64,000 nucleotides of DNA, taken from DMER01 sp003451645 (GTDB lineage: Bacteria > Pseudomonadota > Alphaproteobacteria > Micropepsales > Micropepsaceae). The stretch's first letter is position 1, and every line of letters starts with the position of its first letter. Made by a program: the position numbers and the translations under genes. The notes under the pieces are model-generated. The model saw nothing but the letters and a program-made list of their open reading frames with translations. It had not been told where the DNA came from and searched no databases. Below, piece after piece: positions 8,546 to 18,105 of the stretch. The stretch is from assembly GCA_031976175.1 (NCBI GenBank), contig DALYLR010000003.1, positions 62,001-126,000 of the forward strand, given 5' to 3'.

Positions 8546-9193
8546 ATGACCCTGACAGCTGAGGCGCCCGTCCGGTGGCGGCGGCGCAAGGAGGCGAGAC
8601 CCCAAGAGCTCCTGGATGCGGCGCTCGAGGTCTTTGTGGAGAAAGGCTTTGCGGATGCGCGGCTCGACGACATCGCTAAACGCGCGGGCGTGAGCAAAGG
8701 CACGATCTATCTCTATTTCGAAAGCAAGCAGGACGTCTTTGAGGCCATGGTCCGCCGCCTGGCGGAGGCGCGCTTTGAAGTGGCGTCAGCCCTGATCCAC
8801 GCGCATCAAGGAAGCGCTCAGCAGCTTCTGACCGACCTTATCCGGTTGGCGGGGCAGTTCGTACGTGAGCCGCCCTACTCTCACTTTCCGCGGCTGATCA
8901 TCGCCGAGAGCAGACGTTTTCCAGAGCTCGCTGCCTTTTGCCTGCGGGAACTCATCCATAAGGGCATGACCCTGTTCGGCCTAGTGATCGCCAAGGGTCA
9001 GGAGACAGGTGAGTTCCGCGCCCTGCCGTCCTTACATATGGTGCGTCTGGCCATGGCGCCCATCGTGTTCATGGCCATCTTCCGGTCGGCCTTTGAGCCC
9101 CATGACGATCAGCCATTCGATGTCGATGGCCATATCGCTACGCATCTCGACATCTTTATCCGTGGTCTGCGCGCTGAAGGGGGACCCGCATGA
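8546..9193 (+). CDS. TetR/AcrR-family transcriptional regulator
   Basis: A 215-residue repressor. Residues 15-65 form the TetR helix-turn-helix: ALEVFVEKGFADARLDDIAK followed by AGVSKGTIYLYFESKQDVF. The C-terminal ligand domain resembles the TetR_C group found with CecR/RutR-like regulators. It heads an operon with the adaptor, ATPase and permease genes (its stop overlaps the next start as ATGA), and a palindrome sits at its own promoter. By analogy with E. coli CecR-YbhGFSR it should repress the efflux genes until a toxic ligand binds; the ligand is unknown. Confidence 0.88.
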   Translation: MTLTAEAPVRWRRRKEARPQELLDAALEVFVEKGFADARLDDIAKRAGVSKGTIYLYFESKQDVFEAMVRRLAEARFEVASALIHAHQGSAQQLLTDLIRLAGQFVREPPYSHFPRLIIAESRRFPELAAFCLRELIHKGMTLFGLVIAKGQETGEFRALPSLHMVRLAMAPIVFMAIFRSAFEPHDDQPFDVDGHIATHLDIFIRGLRAEGGPA

Positions 9194-10158
9194 GTTGGGG
9201 ACGGTTGCTGACGCTATGCCTTGGGCTTGCATTGGTTGGCTGCGCCGAGCCGCCAAAGCGCACTTATGCAGGGTATGCAGAGGCGGAAACGATCATCGTG
9301 GCCGCACCCCAGGGCGGGTGGATCGAAAGGCTCTCGGTTTCAAAGGGTCAAGTGGTGAAGACGGGCGATGCCCTGTTCACCTTGGATGGCGAGGCACAGC
9401 GCGCAGAGCGCGAAAGGGCGGCTGCCGCACTGTCCCAGGCAGAGGCGCAAGCCGCCGATCTGCGTAAAGGGCGCAGACGGGACGAGATTGCCGTTTTTGA
9501 GGCCTCGGTCCGCGAGGCGGTGGCACAGCAGACCTTGGCGGATGCCGAACTGCAGAGGGCGCGCTCCCTCTTAGCGCGCGGGTTTTCCACCACCAAGGCG
9601 GTGCAGACCGCACAGTCAGCCGCAGACGCCGCGCGGGCGCGTGTTGCCAATGCGCGTTCGCAACTGAGCACGGCCAAGCTGGGCGGACGGGAGGACTTGC
9701 TGGCTGCGGCCGATGCGCAAGTCAAAGCGGCGCGTGCGCAAGTCGCCATGGCCGACTACGCGGTGGCTCAACGCGAAATCCGAGCGCGCAACGGCGGGCG
9801 CATCGACGATGTCTTACGTGAGACCGGTGAGTATGTCCCGGCGCAAGGCGCAGTCCTGCAGCTGCTGCCCGAGAACAGCATGAAGGTGCGGTTCTTTGTG
9901 CCGCAAGCGGCGCGGGCACAAATCTCCATCGGGCAAATAGTCTCCATTCTGTGCGATGGGTGCCAGCAGCGTATCAGCGCCAAAGTGACCTTCATTGCGG
10001 CAACGGCGGAGTTTACGCCGCCGATCATCTACTCGGAGAGTGCGCGGGAGAAGCTGGTTTGGCGCATTGAAGCGCAACCCCTGCCTGGCCAGAAGACGCT
10101 AACCGCTGGGCAGCCGGTTGATGTGGACATTCAGCCTCAGGCGCCGCCTCAGTCATGA
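9190..10158 (+). CDS. HlyD/YbhG-type efflux adaptor lipoprotein
   Basis: A 322-residue periplasmic membrane-fusion protein. The N-terminus is a lipoprotein signal ending LALVGC at residue 18 with Ala at +2. A biotinyl-lipoyl half-motif (GGWIERLSVSKGQVVKTGD) comes next, then an Ala/Arg/Glu-rich coiled-coil hairpin (about 75-200), the second lipoyl half (NGGRIDDVLRETGEYVPAQG) and a beta-barrel region. This is the normal architecture for adaptors that link an ABC-2 exporter to an outer-membrane channel. The start overlaps the regulator's stop and its own stop overlaps the ATPase start, which indicates translational coupling. Confidence 0.87.
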   Translation: MSWGRLLTLCLGLALVGCAEPPKRTYAGYAEAETIIVAAPQGGWIERLSVSKGQVVKTGDALFTLDGEAQRAERERAAAALSQAEAQAADLRKGRRRDEIAVFEASVREAVAQQTLADAELQRARSLLARGFSTTKAVQTAQSAADAARARVANARSQLSTAKLGGREDLLAAADAQVKAARAQVAMADYAVAQREIRARNGGRIDDVLRETGEYVPAQGAVLQLLPENSMKVRFFVPQAARAQISIGQIVSILCDGCQQRISAKVTFIAATAEFTPPIIYSESAREKLVWRIEAQPLPGQKTLTAGQPVDVDIQPQAPPQS

Positions 10159-11084
10159 CGACGGTTTACGCAATCGATGTCAAAGGACTGACCAAACGGT
10201 TTGGCAACAAGACCGTGGTGGATCAGTTCGCTCTGCAAGTCCCCAAAGGTCAGGTCTGGGGATTTCTCGGCCCAAATGGCAGCGGCAAGACCACCACCAT
10301 TCGCATGTTGTGCGGCCTGTTGCGGCCCGATGCCGGTGAGGGCACGTGTTTGGGCCTCGACATCCTGCACGAGGGCGGCCTGATCAAGCGCCAGGTCGGC
10401 TATATGACCCAGAAGTTCTCGTTTTATGAGGACTTGTCGATCCGCGAAAATCTTGAGTTTGTCGCAAGGCTCTATGAGCTCAAGGACCAGCGGATCGCGG
10501 TCGATCAGTCGCTGGCGGAACTGGGCCTGACGCAGCGCCAACGGCAACTTGCGGGCCAATTGTCCGGCGGCTGGAAGCAGCGCTTAGCACTGGCCGCCTG
10601 CGTTTTGCACAAACCGGCGCTTCTGCTTCTGGATGAGCCAACCGCCGGAGTTGATCCGCAAGCCAGGCGCGATTTTTGGGAGAAGATCCATCTGCTGGCG
10701 GGCGACGGGATCACTGTCCTGGTGTCGACGCACTATATGGATGAGGCGGAGCGCTGCGACAGGATCGTCTATCTCGCCTATGGGCAGATCTTGGCCCAAG
10801 GAACCATAGCCGAGGTGATCAAGGCCTCTGGCCTGCACACATATATAGTGAGTGGTGGCGACATCCGCGGTCTGGCCCGCGCGCTTCATGGCCAGGAGGG
10901 CGTCACGCAAGTCTCGGTCTTTGGGACAACGCTGCATGTCTGCGGCGTTGACAGGGAGGCGCTTGATCGTGCCGTGGCGCCCTATCGCGCCTGGCCTGGC
11001 ACCACATGGACAGTGGCGGAGGCAAGCCTTGAGGATGTCTTCATCCATCTGATGGCCCCCTTTCGCGATCGCATACAGGGGTGA
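10155..11084 (+). CDS. ABC transporter ATP-binding protein (YbhF/DrrA-like)
   Basis: A 309-residue nucleotide-binding subunit. Walker A is GPNGSGKTTT (about 38-47), the signature is LSGGWKQRLALA, Walker B is LLLLDEPTAGVD, and the switch histidine lies in VSTHYMDEAERCD. The signature has Trp after SGG instead of the common Gln/Met, still within normal variation. The C-terminal 70 residues match the DrrA-type extension. It is a single NBD, whereas E. coli YbhF carries two. It energises the permease encoded 6 bp downstream. Confidence 0.9.
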   Translation: MTTVYAIDVKGLTKRFGNKTVVDQFALQVPKGQVWGFLGPNGSGKTTTIRMLCGLLRPDAGEGTCLGLDILHEGGLIKRQVGYMTQKFSFYEDLSIRENLEFVARLYELKDQRIAVDQSLAELGLTQRQRQLAGQLSGGWKQRLALAACVLHKPALLLLDEPTAGVDPQARRDFWEKIHLLAGDGITVLVSTHYMDEAERCDRIVYLAYGQILAQGTIAEVIKASGLHTYIVSGGDIRGLARALHGQEGVTQVSVFGTTLHVCGVDREALDRAVAPYRAWPGTTWTVAEASLEDVFIHLMAPFRDRIQG

Positions 11085-11090
11085 TCGGCC

Positions 11091-12221
11091 ATGTTCTCAA
11101 GCCTCAGACGCATCCTTGCGGTCTTCCTCAAAGAACTCATCCAGATGCGCCGCGACCGCATGACGATCGGGATGATCCTCGCCATCCCAATCATGCAGCT
11201 GGTCATGTTCGGTTATGCGATCAATGGCGATCCGCGCAATCTGCCCACAGTGTTGAGGGTTCATGAGCATTCGGTCTTCTCGCGCAGTCTCATAACAGCA
11301 CTGGAGAATACCCGGTATTTCAGGATCGTTGCCTCCACAACTTCGGAGGCCCGAGCCTCAACCATGCTCGCTAATGGCGAGGCGGCGTTTGTTCTGACCG
11401 TCCCTGCCGGGTTTTCGCGCGCCATTTTGCGGGGCGAGCGGCCCTCGGTCCTATTAGAGGCGGATGCCTCAGACCCTGCGGCCTCTGCCAATGCAGTGTC
11501 AGCCCTCCAGCAATTGCCGGCAAGCGTATTTCAACAGGATCTCAAAGACGCAGGCATCACCCTGCCACCAAGTGCGCCGCCGTTCGATATCGTGGTCCAA
11601 CGCCGCTACAACCCCGAGGGCGTTACCGCTCTTAACATTGTGCCAGGTCTCATCGGCGTCATTCTCACCATGACGATGACGCTGGTGACCAGCATGGCCG
11701 TCGTGAAGGAGTTCGAGCGGGGCACCATGGAGAACCTGCTCGCCATGCCCGCAAAGCCGCATGAGGTGATGTTTGGGAAGATCCTGCCTTATGTGCTGTT
11801 GGGCTATGCGCAGGTCGTGATCATTTTTGCAGCGGCGCGCTTTCTGTTCGATGTGCCCATGGCCGGCTCTTATTCAGGGCTTCTGTTGATTGTGGGCATT
11901 TTCATTGCCGCGAACCTGTCGGTGGGCTTCACGCTTTCGACGCTGGCGACGAACCAGGCGCAAGCAATGCAAATGACGATGTTTTTCTTCCTGCCGTCGA
12001 TCCTGCTGTCCGGCTTCATGTTCCCCTTCAGAGGCATGCCCAACTGGGCGCAATGGATCGGCGAGGTACTGCCCATCACCCATTTCCTGAGGCTGGTTCG
12101 AGCCATCATGTTGAAAGGGACCCCGATTGCCGAGATGGCGGACGAGCTGTGGGCGCTTCTGGCATTTACCGCTGTCATGTGGGTTGTGGCGATGCTGCGC
12201 TACCGGCGAACGCTGGATTGA
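11091..12221 (+). CDS. ABC-2 type permease (YbhS/YbhR-like)
   Basis: A 376-residue membrane subunit. One TM segment near residues 25-45 is followed by a large periplasmic domain (about 50-175) and five C-terminal TM helices, with the ABC-2 signature FERGTMENLLAMPAKPHEVMFGKILPY at about 205-230 (quoted in part: FERGTMENLLAMP). Only one permease gene is present where E. coli has the YbhS-YbhR pair, so a homodimer is likely. Export of drugs or other toxic compounds is inferred from the operon. Confidence 0.88.
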   Translation: MFSSLRRILAVFLKELIQMRRDRMTIGMILAIPIMQLVMFGYAINGDPRNLPTVLRVHEHSVFSRSLITALENTRYFRIVASTTSEARASTMLANGEAAFVLTVPAGFSRAILRGERPSVLLEADASDPAASANAVSALQQLPASVFQQDLKDAGITLPPSAPPFDIVVQRRYNPEGVTALNIVPGLIGVILTMTMTLVTSMAVVKEFERGTMENLLAMPAKPHEVMFGKILPYVLLGYAQVVIIFAAARFLFDVPMAGSYSGLLLIVGIFIAANLSVGFTLSTLATNQAQAMQMTMFFFLPSILLSGFMFPFRGMPNWAQWIGEVLPITHFLRLVRAIMLKGTPIAEMADELWALLAFTAVMWVVAMLRYRRTLD

Positions 12222-12314
12222 TCGCCACCGATTAACCTGCCCGTAACCAAGCTTGCCGATCTTAACCATGGTTTCGGCACGGAAAGAATTGGTGAGCGGG
12301 CGGGCTCGGACAGC

Positions 12315-12863
12315 ATGGATGAGGGGTTGGTGATCCTGAAGCAGACAGTGGCAGCCTTGGGCGTGGCCGCGATGCTCAGTGCCTGTGCCTCAAGCTTCAA
12401 GGATCCCGGTTCGATCGGCCAGCACGCGCGCGGCGCGCAGCCTCGCTTTGACCCCTCAGTTCCTCCGATGCAATGCGTGCCCTATGCCCGCAAAAAATCG
12501 GGTGTGAAGATTTTCGGCGACGCCTACACCTGGTGGGGAAAAGCCGCGAGCCTTTACGAGACGGACGATGAACCCCAAAAGGGCTCAGTCATGGTCATCA
12601 AAGGCTATCAAAACGAAGAGCGCGCCCATGTTGCGGTGGTGCGCAAGATTCTAGGCGACCGCGAGATCACGGTCGATCACGCCAATTGGGGCAATGACCT
12701 CAAGACGCAACTCGACACGCCCGTGATGGATGTCTCTCGCAGCAACGACTGGAGCCGCGTGCGGGTCTGGCACATGGACAGCCAACGCTATGGCGGGCGC
12801 GTCTATGAGGTCAGCGGCTTTATCGGGCCCGATGCCCGTTCGAGCAGAGGGCTGCTATGGTGA
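12315..12863 (+). CDS. CHAP-domain lipoprotein (putative peptidoglycan hydrolase) 1
   Basis: A 182-residue protein with a lipoprotein signal ending LSAC at residue 24 (Ala at +2, so outer membrane by the E. coli rule). The rest is a compact CHAP (NlpC/P60-like) cysteine-peptidase domain: C54 in MQCVPYAR is the likely nucleophile, H105 in AHVAVVRK the base, and VDHANW (120-125) supplies the third polar residue. CHAP enzymes cut peptidoglycan peptides or amide bonds. An alternative GTG start exists five codons in. It is followed by a paralogue in the same orientation. Confidence 0.8.
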   Translation: MDEGLVILKQTVAALGVAAMLSACASSFKDPGSIGQHARGAQPRFDPSVPPMQCVPYARKKSGVKIFGDAYTWWGKAASLYETDDEPQKGSVMVIKGYQNEERAHVAVVRKILGDREITVDHANWGNDLKTQLDTPVMDVSRSNDWSRVRVWHMDSQRYGGRVYEVSGFIGPDARSSRGLLW

Positions 12864-13077
12864 AATCCACACAACTAGGGCTTTTGTGCGGCTGGATGAC
12901 GCAATACCGATCCAATATCTGGGGACGAAGGGGCGGCACGTAGCTAAATATTGAAAGTCAAGAGGCGGAGGTCAAATGAAACGTTTGACAACACGATTTT
13001 TAGGCGGCAGTTACCGGCCCGCGTTAACGGATAGGTCAATGTTTAAGACGACCGCTAATAACGGGGTAACGGCTGTG

Positions 13078-13896
13078 ATGAAAGACCTCAGCGCTTCTAT
13101 TACGACGCTCTTTATAGCTGGCGTTGCCTTGGCGGGCTGCGCAACTATGCCTCAAGATGCTTCGTATAATGAGCCGCGTCTGCGTTCGACTGTCAGCGCC
13201 GAGACCGTGCATTCGGCCGACATGGTGGTCCCAAAGACGACCCATACGCGTTTTGCCGTGTTGCCAGCCGGGATAGACGTGGGCGGCCCGCTGCTCAATT
13301 CGGATGACCTGCGCCGTGGCCAAGACCTGTACAACCGTCGCGATGACGCGAACATCGCTCTCCTGCCCTATGAGCCACGCAAGCAAGCCGAGAAGCGCGG
13401 CCGCAAGAAATCGCGTGGGCATGGCTTTGTGGCCGATGTCCCGCTTTCAGACCCTGTCAATCTGGCGGCCATTGGCGAGCCGCGCGTGGTGCGCGCTGGG
13501 CGTTATCTGCAATGCGTCCCCTTTGCCCGGCAAGCGTCGGGTGTGAACATCTTTGGCAACGCCAATCGCTGGTGGGACTTGGCGGCGGGCAAGTATATCC
13601 GTTCCAGGTCTCCGCAAGTCGGCGCCGTGCTGGTCATGAATGGCTACCGGACCACGCGCCGCGGGCATGTCGCCGTTGTCCGCAAGATCGTTGATTCCCG
13701 GACCATGGTGATCGATCACTCCAACTGGCTCAATGATGGGAAGATCTATCTGAGCGCGCCGGTCAAGGACGTCTCACCGAACAATGATTGGAGCATGCTG
13801 AAGGTCTGGTACACGCCGGGCCGCCAATGGGGCTCGCGCACCTATACGGCCAAAGGGTTCATCCACCCGCGCACGAACCTCGCCTCGGCCCGTTAG
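13078..13896 (+). CDS. CHAP-domain lipoprotein (putative peptidoglycan hydrolase) 2
   Basis: A 272-residue paralogue of the preceding protein. Starting at ATG 13078 gives a textbook lipoprotein signal (MKDLSASITTLFIAGVALAG, lipidated C21). A 100-residue linker rich in charged residues follows, then the CHAP domain with QCVPFAR (C146), GHVAVVRK (H197) and IDHSNW. An in-frame ATG at 12976 has a strong GGCGGAGG site but adds 34 non-signal-like residues in AT-richer DNA that also contains a TTGACA hexamer, so I treat that stretch as leader; this is uncertain. The stop overlaps the convergent kinase gene by 4 bp. Confidence 0.78.
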   Translation: MKDLSASITTLFIAGVALAGCATMPQDASYNEPRLRSTVSAETVHSADMVVPKTTHTRFAVLPAGIDVGGPLLNSDDLRRGQDLYNRRDDANIALLPYEPRKQAEKRGRKKSRGHGFVADVPLSDPVNLAAIGEPRVVRAGRYLQCVPFARQASGVNIFGNANRWWDLAAGKYIRSRSPQVGAVLVMNGYRTTRRGHVAVVRKIVDSRTMVIDHSNWLNDGKIYLSAPVKDVSPNNDWSMLKVWYTPGRQWGSRTYTAKGFIHPRTNLASAR

Positions 13897-16800
13897 GCCG
13901 CCAACTTGGTCTTGATTGCTTTGCAGCTTTCCGCGAAGCAGGCGGCGATTTCCGCGATCTTGGCTGACAGCGCGTCAGGCGCGGCGTCTGTCGCCTCCGC
14001 CTCCAGTGCTTCCGCCAAATCGCCCAGGCGCGAGGCCCCAAACAGGCGCGCGGAACTCTTGAGAGAGTGCGCCATGCGCCTCAAGCTTGAGCGCTCCGCC
14101 GTGGCCATCACTGCGATCTCTGAGCCTTGCTCCTTGACAAAGGTCGTGAACAACCGCGCGGCGCCCGCTTGGCCAAAGTCCTCAACGAGTTCACTCAGCG
14201 CGCCGGTCCCAAGCGGCTCAGCGGGGGGGGCGTCTTCTGCCGCAGTCTTTTGCGGAACGTGTTTCAGGAGCGCTGCCTGAAGGGCGGCCTTGCGGATCGG
14301 TTTGGTGAGGTGGTCGTTCATGCCCGCGGCCCGGCAACGTTCCCCATCCTCGGCAAAGGCGTTGGCCGTAAGGGCCAAGATAGGGACATGTTGATTGGGG
14401 CCCGAACGCGCGCGGATCTGCGTGGTGGCTGCAAGGCCATCCAGAACCGGCATTTGCAAATCCATCAGGATGAGATCGAATGGCTCGCGCTGCGCGGCGT
14501 CGATTGCGACCCGGCCGTTTTCAGCCGTGACATAAGTGCAGCCCAGGCTGGACAGCATTTGCGTGGCGGCATAGCGGTTTGTCTCGTTGTCCTCAACCAA
14601 AAGAATCCGCAGGCCCGCAGGACCGCCACGAAGTTCATCACCTGGCCGCTGGTGCACACCTTTCGCATCCGCGGACAAGAGGACTTTCAGCGTCTCCAAC
14701 AGACGGGACGTCTGCACCGGCTTGAACAGCGAGGCGTCGCAAACCTTTGAGGCCTCGGCCCCCTTTTGGTTCGCCGCGCAGGTCATGGAAGACCAGAGGA
14801 TCAGTTTGGGCGCAACAGTGAGCATCGCCCTGATCTCGCCCGCCAAGGTGATGCCATCCGTATCGGGCAATTTGCGGTCGATGAAGACCACATCATAGGC
14901 GGGCCCGTCGGCCTTCAGGGCCGCGCGGCCCATGCGGGCATTGTGCGCTTGATCCACCAGGAGGCCCCAGCGGGTGAGCCGGTCGGCAAGGATTGCGCGG
15001 TTGATGCCATTGTCATCGATAATCAGAGCGCGGCGGCCGCGCAGCGTGGTCACGTCCAACTCTTGCGCAGTGCCGGCCACAGGCAAAGTCACGTCAAAGC
15101 TGAACTGCGACCCTTGGCCAGGCGTGCTGGTGACGCCGATCTTGCCGCCCATGGCCTCCACGATGTGCTTGGCAATCGAGAGGCCCAGTCCAGTCCCGCC
15201 GAACCGGCGCGTAATCGAGGCATCGGCCTGGCTGAATTTCTGGAACAGGCGCGCCCGCACCTCCTCCGGCATGCCGATCCCGGTGTCCTCAACGGCAAAG
15301 CACAGCGAGAAATGGCCGGGCCCGGCGAAGCGGCCGCGCACCTTGATGAGCACCATGCCAGCCTCGGTGAACTTCACCGCGTTGCCGACTAGGTTCAACA
15401 GCACCTGGCGCAGCCGTGTTGCATCGCCCGAATACGAGCCTTCGCAAACACCGTCGATGTCGACAAAGATGTCGATGTCCTTGGCGTGCGCCTTGGCGGC
15501 GAAGGTTTGGGCCACGCCCTCGACAAGCGGCACCAGGTCGAAAGGCGCCTGTTCCAGTTCGAACGCACCTGCCTCGAGCTTGGACACATCCAAGATGTCG
15601 CCGATGACCTGCAGCAACTGATCCGCAGAGTTGCGCGCGATTTCGACCTGCATGCGCTGCTCGCCGGACAATTCGCTATCCAAAAGGATATCCGTCATGC
15701 CGATCACGCCGTTTAGCGGTGTTCTGATCTCGTGGCTCATATTGGCCAGGAATTGGGTTTTGACCTCGCTCGCCCGTTCGGCCTCGATCTTGGCGGCCTT
15801 GAGTTCGTCTTCCTGTGCGCGGGCATCGGTAATGTCGCGGTAGATGCACACAAAGCCACCCTCGGCAGTCTTGTGTTCGGTCACCTCCAAGAGCCGCCCG
15901 CCCACACGTATCTCGAAGGGCACGCCCGCCGCCAAACGCTGGCGGTGGCGGCGCTGGCGCCAATCAGGTTTCAGACAATCATCGCCAGGCGAGGCACTTT
16001 CTTGCGCCAAGGCACCCAAATCCCATTCGTCCATGCCCGCGCGAAGATGACCTCGCAAGCCAGGGATCATGCCCTCGAACTGTGTGTTCCAAATGACCAG
16101 CTTTCCCTCAGCATCATAGAGCGAGAATCCCGTATCCAAGACAGCGATGGCATCCTTGATGCGCTGGCTCAACGTGCCGATAGCGTCAAAGGCCTTTTTG
16201 GTTTGCTCCATTTGCGCGCGCAGCTTGGCTTGCGCGGCCCGCATTTGCGTGACGTCGCGGTGTACGACGGCGAGGCCGCCTTCCTTGGTCCGGTATTCGG
16301 TGATTTCCAAGGTCAGGCCACCAACGATCTGCTCAAAGGTGACGCCCAAGGTCTCGTGATGTTTGGCCCATGTGTCGAGCCAGTCCGGATCACCTGCCGA
16401 ATCGCTTGGACTTGCGGCCTCCTGCATCCACATCAGCATGTCGAGCGCGGCCACACCGGGTGCCAGCTTATCCGTGAACATGGGGAAGAGCTCAGTGACC
16501 CGCGCATTCCATTGGATCAGGCGATAATCCGCGTCAAAGAGCATGTAGCCGTCGTTGAGCGCCTCTAGCCCCTCTTGGGAGCGCTGAATGAGCAGATTGA
16601 TGCTTTCGTTTGCCGTGCCCAGTGCTGCGTTCTTTTCAGCCAGCCATTGCTCGCGCTGCTCTATCTCCTGAAACTGACGATCACGTTCTTCGACATGGGT
16701 CTTCAGCAATCGCGAGACATTCAGTCCGTACACGGTGGCGCCAAAGACCAGCACAATGACCATCGAACAGAAAAGTGCCAAGCTGTAGCGAAAGGCCTGA

Positions 16801-17420
16801 ACCTTGCTGCCCGACTGCTCCAATTCGTGCAAGAACTGAGCTGTCATGCTGTCATTGATGGCATGCACTAGATCGTCCGTGTGGCTCGCCAGCTTGTCGC
16901 TCTTGGCCATCAATTGGCCGGCGCGTGCCTGATCGCCCTTTTCGAAACTGTCCATTACTGCGAGGGCCAGGATCTGTCCCTGACGCACATAGCGGGCCAA
17001 CGCCTCGATCCGGCTTTGCAGATCGCCCGCCTCGATCTGGTCCGCGTCAGAGTCGTCGAGGTGGTCGAGCGCTTTGAGCACCTTAGGCAAGTTTGCTTCG
17101 AAGGCGGCAGTCAGCGCAACAGCGCGCGCGCGCTCCGCTGACGCATCCATGGACTGAAAAACATCATTGGCCGGCTCAAAGATTGCCCTCGATTGTGAGG
17201 CCAGATCATGGATCAGCTCCTGACGCTGATCCCAGAGGCGCGCCTCTGTCGTGCGGTCATTGAGTTCCTCGATGACCAAATGCGCCACAAAGAGCGCCGC
17301 CACGATGGTCGCGAGATTGAGGATCCCCAGGCCGATATAGACAAGGTTGAAATTCGAGCGCGAGCCGGTCGGGTGCCACACCCTGGCATCGCCAAAATCG
17401 GTTGAAAGCCGGGACGTCAT
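13893..17420 (-). CDS. Hybrid sensor histidine kinase with two receiver domains and Hpt
   Basis: A 1175-residue phosphorelay protein. Two TM helices (about 25-50 and 206-232) frame a helical periplasmic sensor. Two PAS_7-like modules follow (NDGYMLFDADYRL and DTGFSLYDAEGKL), each flanked by coiled coil. HisKA has H563 in MSHEIRTPLNG. The HATPase domain shows N, G1 and G2 boxes (DTGIGMPEE, GGTGLGLSI). Receiver 1 has D848 (FIDRKLPD), receiver 2 has D987 (LMDLQMP), and the Hpt domain has H1118 (AHSLKSSA). All phosphorylation residues are present. The short response regulator encoded 42 bp upstream is the probable output or partner. Confidence 0.92.
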   Translation of the reverse strand: MTSRLSTDFGDARVWHPTGSRSNFNLVYIGLGILNLATIVAALFVAHLVIEELNDRTTEARLWDQRQELIHDLASQSRAIFEPANDVFQSMDASAERARAVALTAAFEANLPKVLKALDHLDDSDADQIEAGDLQSRIEALARYVRQGQILALAVMDSFEKGDQARAGQLMAKSDKLASHTDDLVHAINDSMTAQFLHELEQSGSKVQAFRYSLALFCSMVIVLVFGATVYGLNVSRLLKTHVEERDRQFQEIEQREQWLAEKNAALGTANESINLLIQRSQEGLEALNDGYMLFDADYRLIQWNARVTELFPMFTDKLAPGVAALDMLMWMQEAASPSDSAGDPDWLDTWAKHHETLGVTFEQIVGGLTLEITEYRTKEGGLAVVHRDVTQMRAAQAKLRAQMEQTKKAFDAIGTLSQRIKDAIAVLDTGFSLYDAEGKLVIWNTQFEGMIPGLRGHLRAGMDEWDLGALAQESASPGDDCLKPDWRQRRHRQRLAAGVPFEIRVGGRLLEVTEHKTAEGGFVCIYRDITDARAQEDELKAAKIEAERASEVKTQFLANMSHEIRTPLNGVIGMTDILLDSELSGEQRMQVEIARNSADQLLQVIGDILDVSKLEAGAFELEQAPFDLVPLVEGVAQTFAAKAHAKDIDIFVDIDGVCEGSYSGDATRLRQVLLNLVGNAVKFTEAGMVLIKVRGRFAGPGHFSLCFAVEDTGIGMPEEVRARLFQKFSQADASITRRFGGTGLGLSIAKHIVEAMGGKIGVTSTPGQGSQFSFDVTLPVAGTAQELDVTTLRGRRALIIDDNGINRAILADRLTRWGLLVDQAHNARMGRAALKADGPAYDVVFIDRKLPDTDGITLAGEIRAMLTVAPKLILWSSMTCAANQKGAEASKVCDASLFKPVQTSRLLETLKVLLSADAKGVHQRPGDELRGGPAGLRILLVEDNETNRYAATQMLSSLGCTYVTAENGRVAIDAAQREPFDLILMDLQMPVLDGLAATTQIRARSGPNQHVPILALTANAFAEDGERCRAAGMNDHLTKPIRKAALQAALLKHVPQKTAAEDAPPAEPLGTGALSELVEDFGQAGAARLFTTFVKEQGSEIAVMATAERSSLRRMAHSLKSSARLFGASRLGDLAEALEAEATDAAPDALSAKIAEIAACFAESCKAIKTKLAA

Positions 17421-17462
17421 GAGCGGGCGTCTTTCAATACTGGGGAACTAAGCGCGGGTCTT

Positions 17463-17831
17463 TTAAGCGTTCAGCAGTGCGTCAATCTGGGCGCCGAACT
17501 CCCGGCCGCGGAAGGGCTTCTCGATGACCCGGCTGGCGCCCATGACGCTGGCCGCCATTAACAGAGGGTCTTTCAGATCGCCCAAGCCGCCCGACATCGC
17601 GAGAACGGGAACGGCGCCCTGATTTTCCCGGATCGACTTGATGAGCTCCAAGCCATCAACACCTGGCATGACCAAATCGGTTACAACCATGTCGTAAGCG
17701 GCGTCCTTCAGCTTTTCGATCGCTTCCGCGCCATTGCAGGCAAAGAAAACCGTGTGCCCGCGTGTTGCCAGCAAACCGCCAGTCAATTCGCGGTAAACCG
17801 GATCGTCTTCACACACCAAAATTCTGGCCAT
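17463..17831 (-). CDS. Single-domain response regulator (CheY-like)
   Basis: A 122-residue receiver domain with the acidic pair in LVCEDDPVYR, the phospho-acceptor Asp in MVVTDLVMPGVDG, the switch Ser in LAMSGG and the Lys in VIEKPF. No output domain is attached. ATG 17831 begins the fold; an ATG seven codons earlier is also in frame. It precedes the hybrid kinase gene in the same direction, so it may exchange phosphate with that kinase's Hpt domain. Confidence 0.88.
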   Translation of the reverse strand: MARILVCEDDPVYRELTGGLLATRGHTVFFACNGAEAIEKLKDAAYDMVVTDLVMPGVDGLELIKSIRENQGAVPVLAMSGGLGDLKDPLLMAASVMGASRVIEKPFRGREFGAQIDALLNA

Positions 17832-18105
17832 AATGGCGCCCCTTGTTCCCATGCACTGGACGCCAGCAAAACAGAAATTGGAAAAGCAACTCTTAAGGCG
17901 AGTAAATTCGCATATTACACCTTGACGTGTGTGACCGGCCTCACTTGACCAAAAGTTAATGAATCTTCATGGTGCCTGCGGAATCAGTCTGGGCCAGTCC
18001 TTTGCGGGGAACCTCCGACATCGTGGGCGTCAGGCAGGCTATGTCGTGTCTTTCTTGCGCTCGATCCTTACAGTTCGCTCAATTCACAGGAGAGGTTGAT
18101 CAATC
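17832..18105. other. Intergenic region without a recognisable gene
   Basis: This 274-bp divergent spacer lies between the response regulator and the membrane-anchored unknown. It is AT-richer than its surroundings in the first half. I see no convincing hairpin, RNA or small ORF; GGAGAGG at about 18090-18096 serves the downstream gene. Confidence 0.5.
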
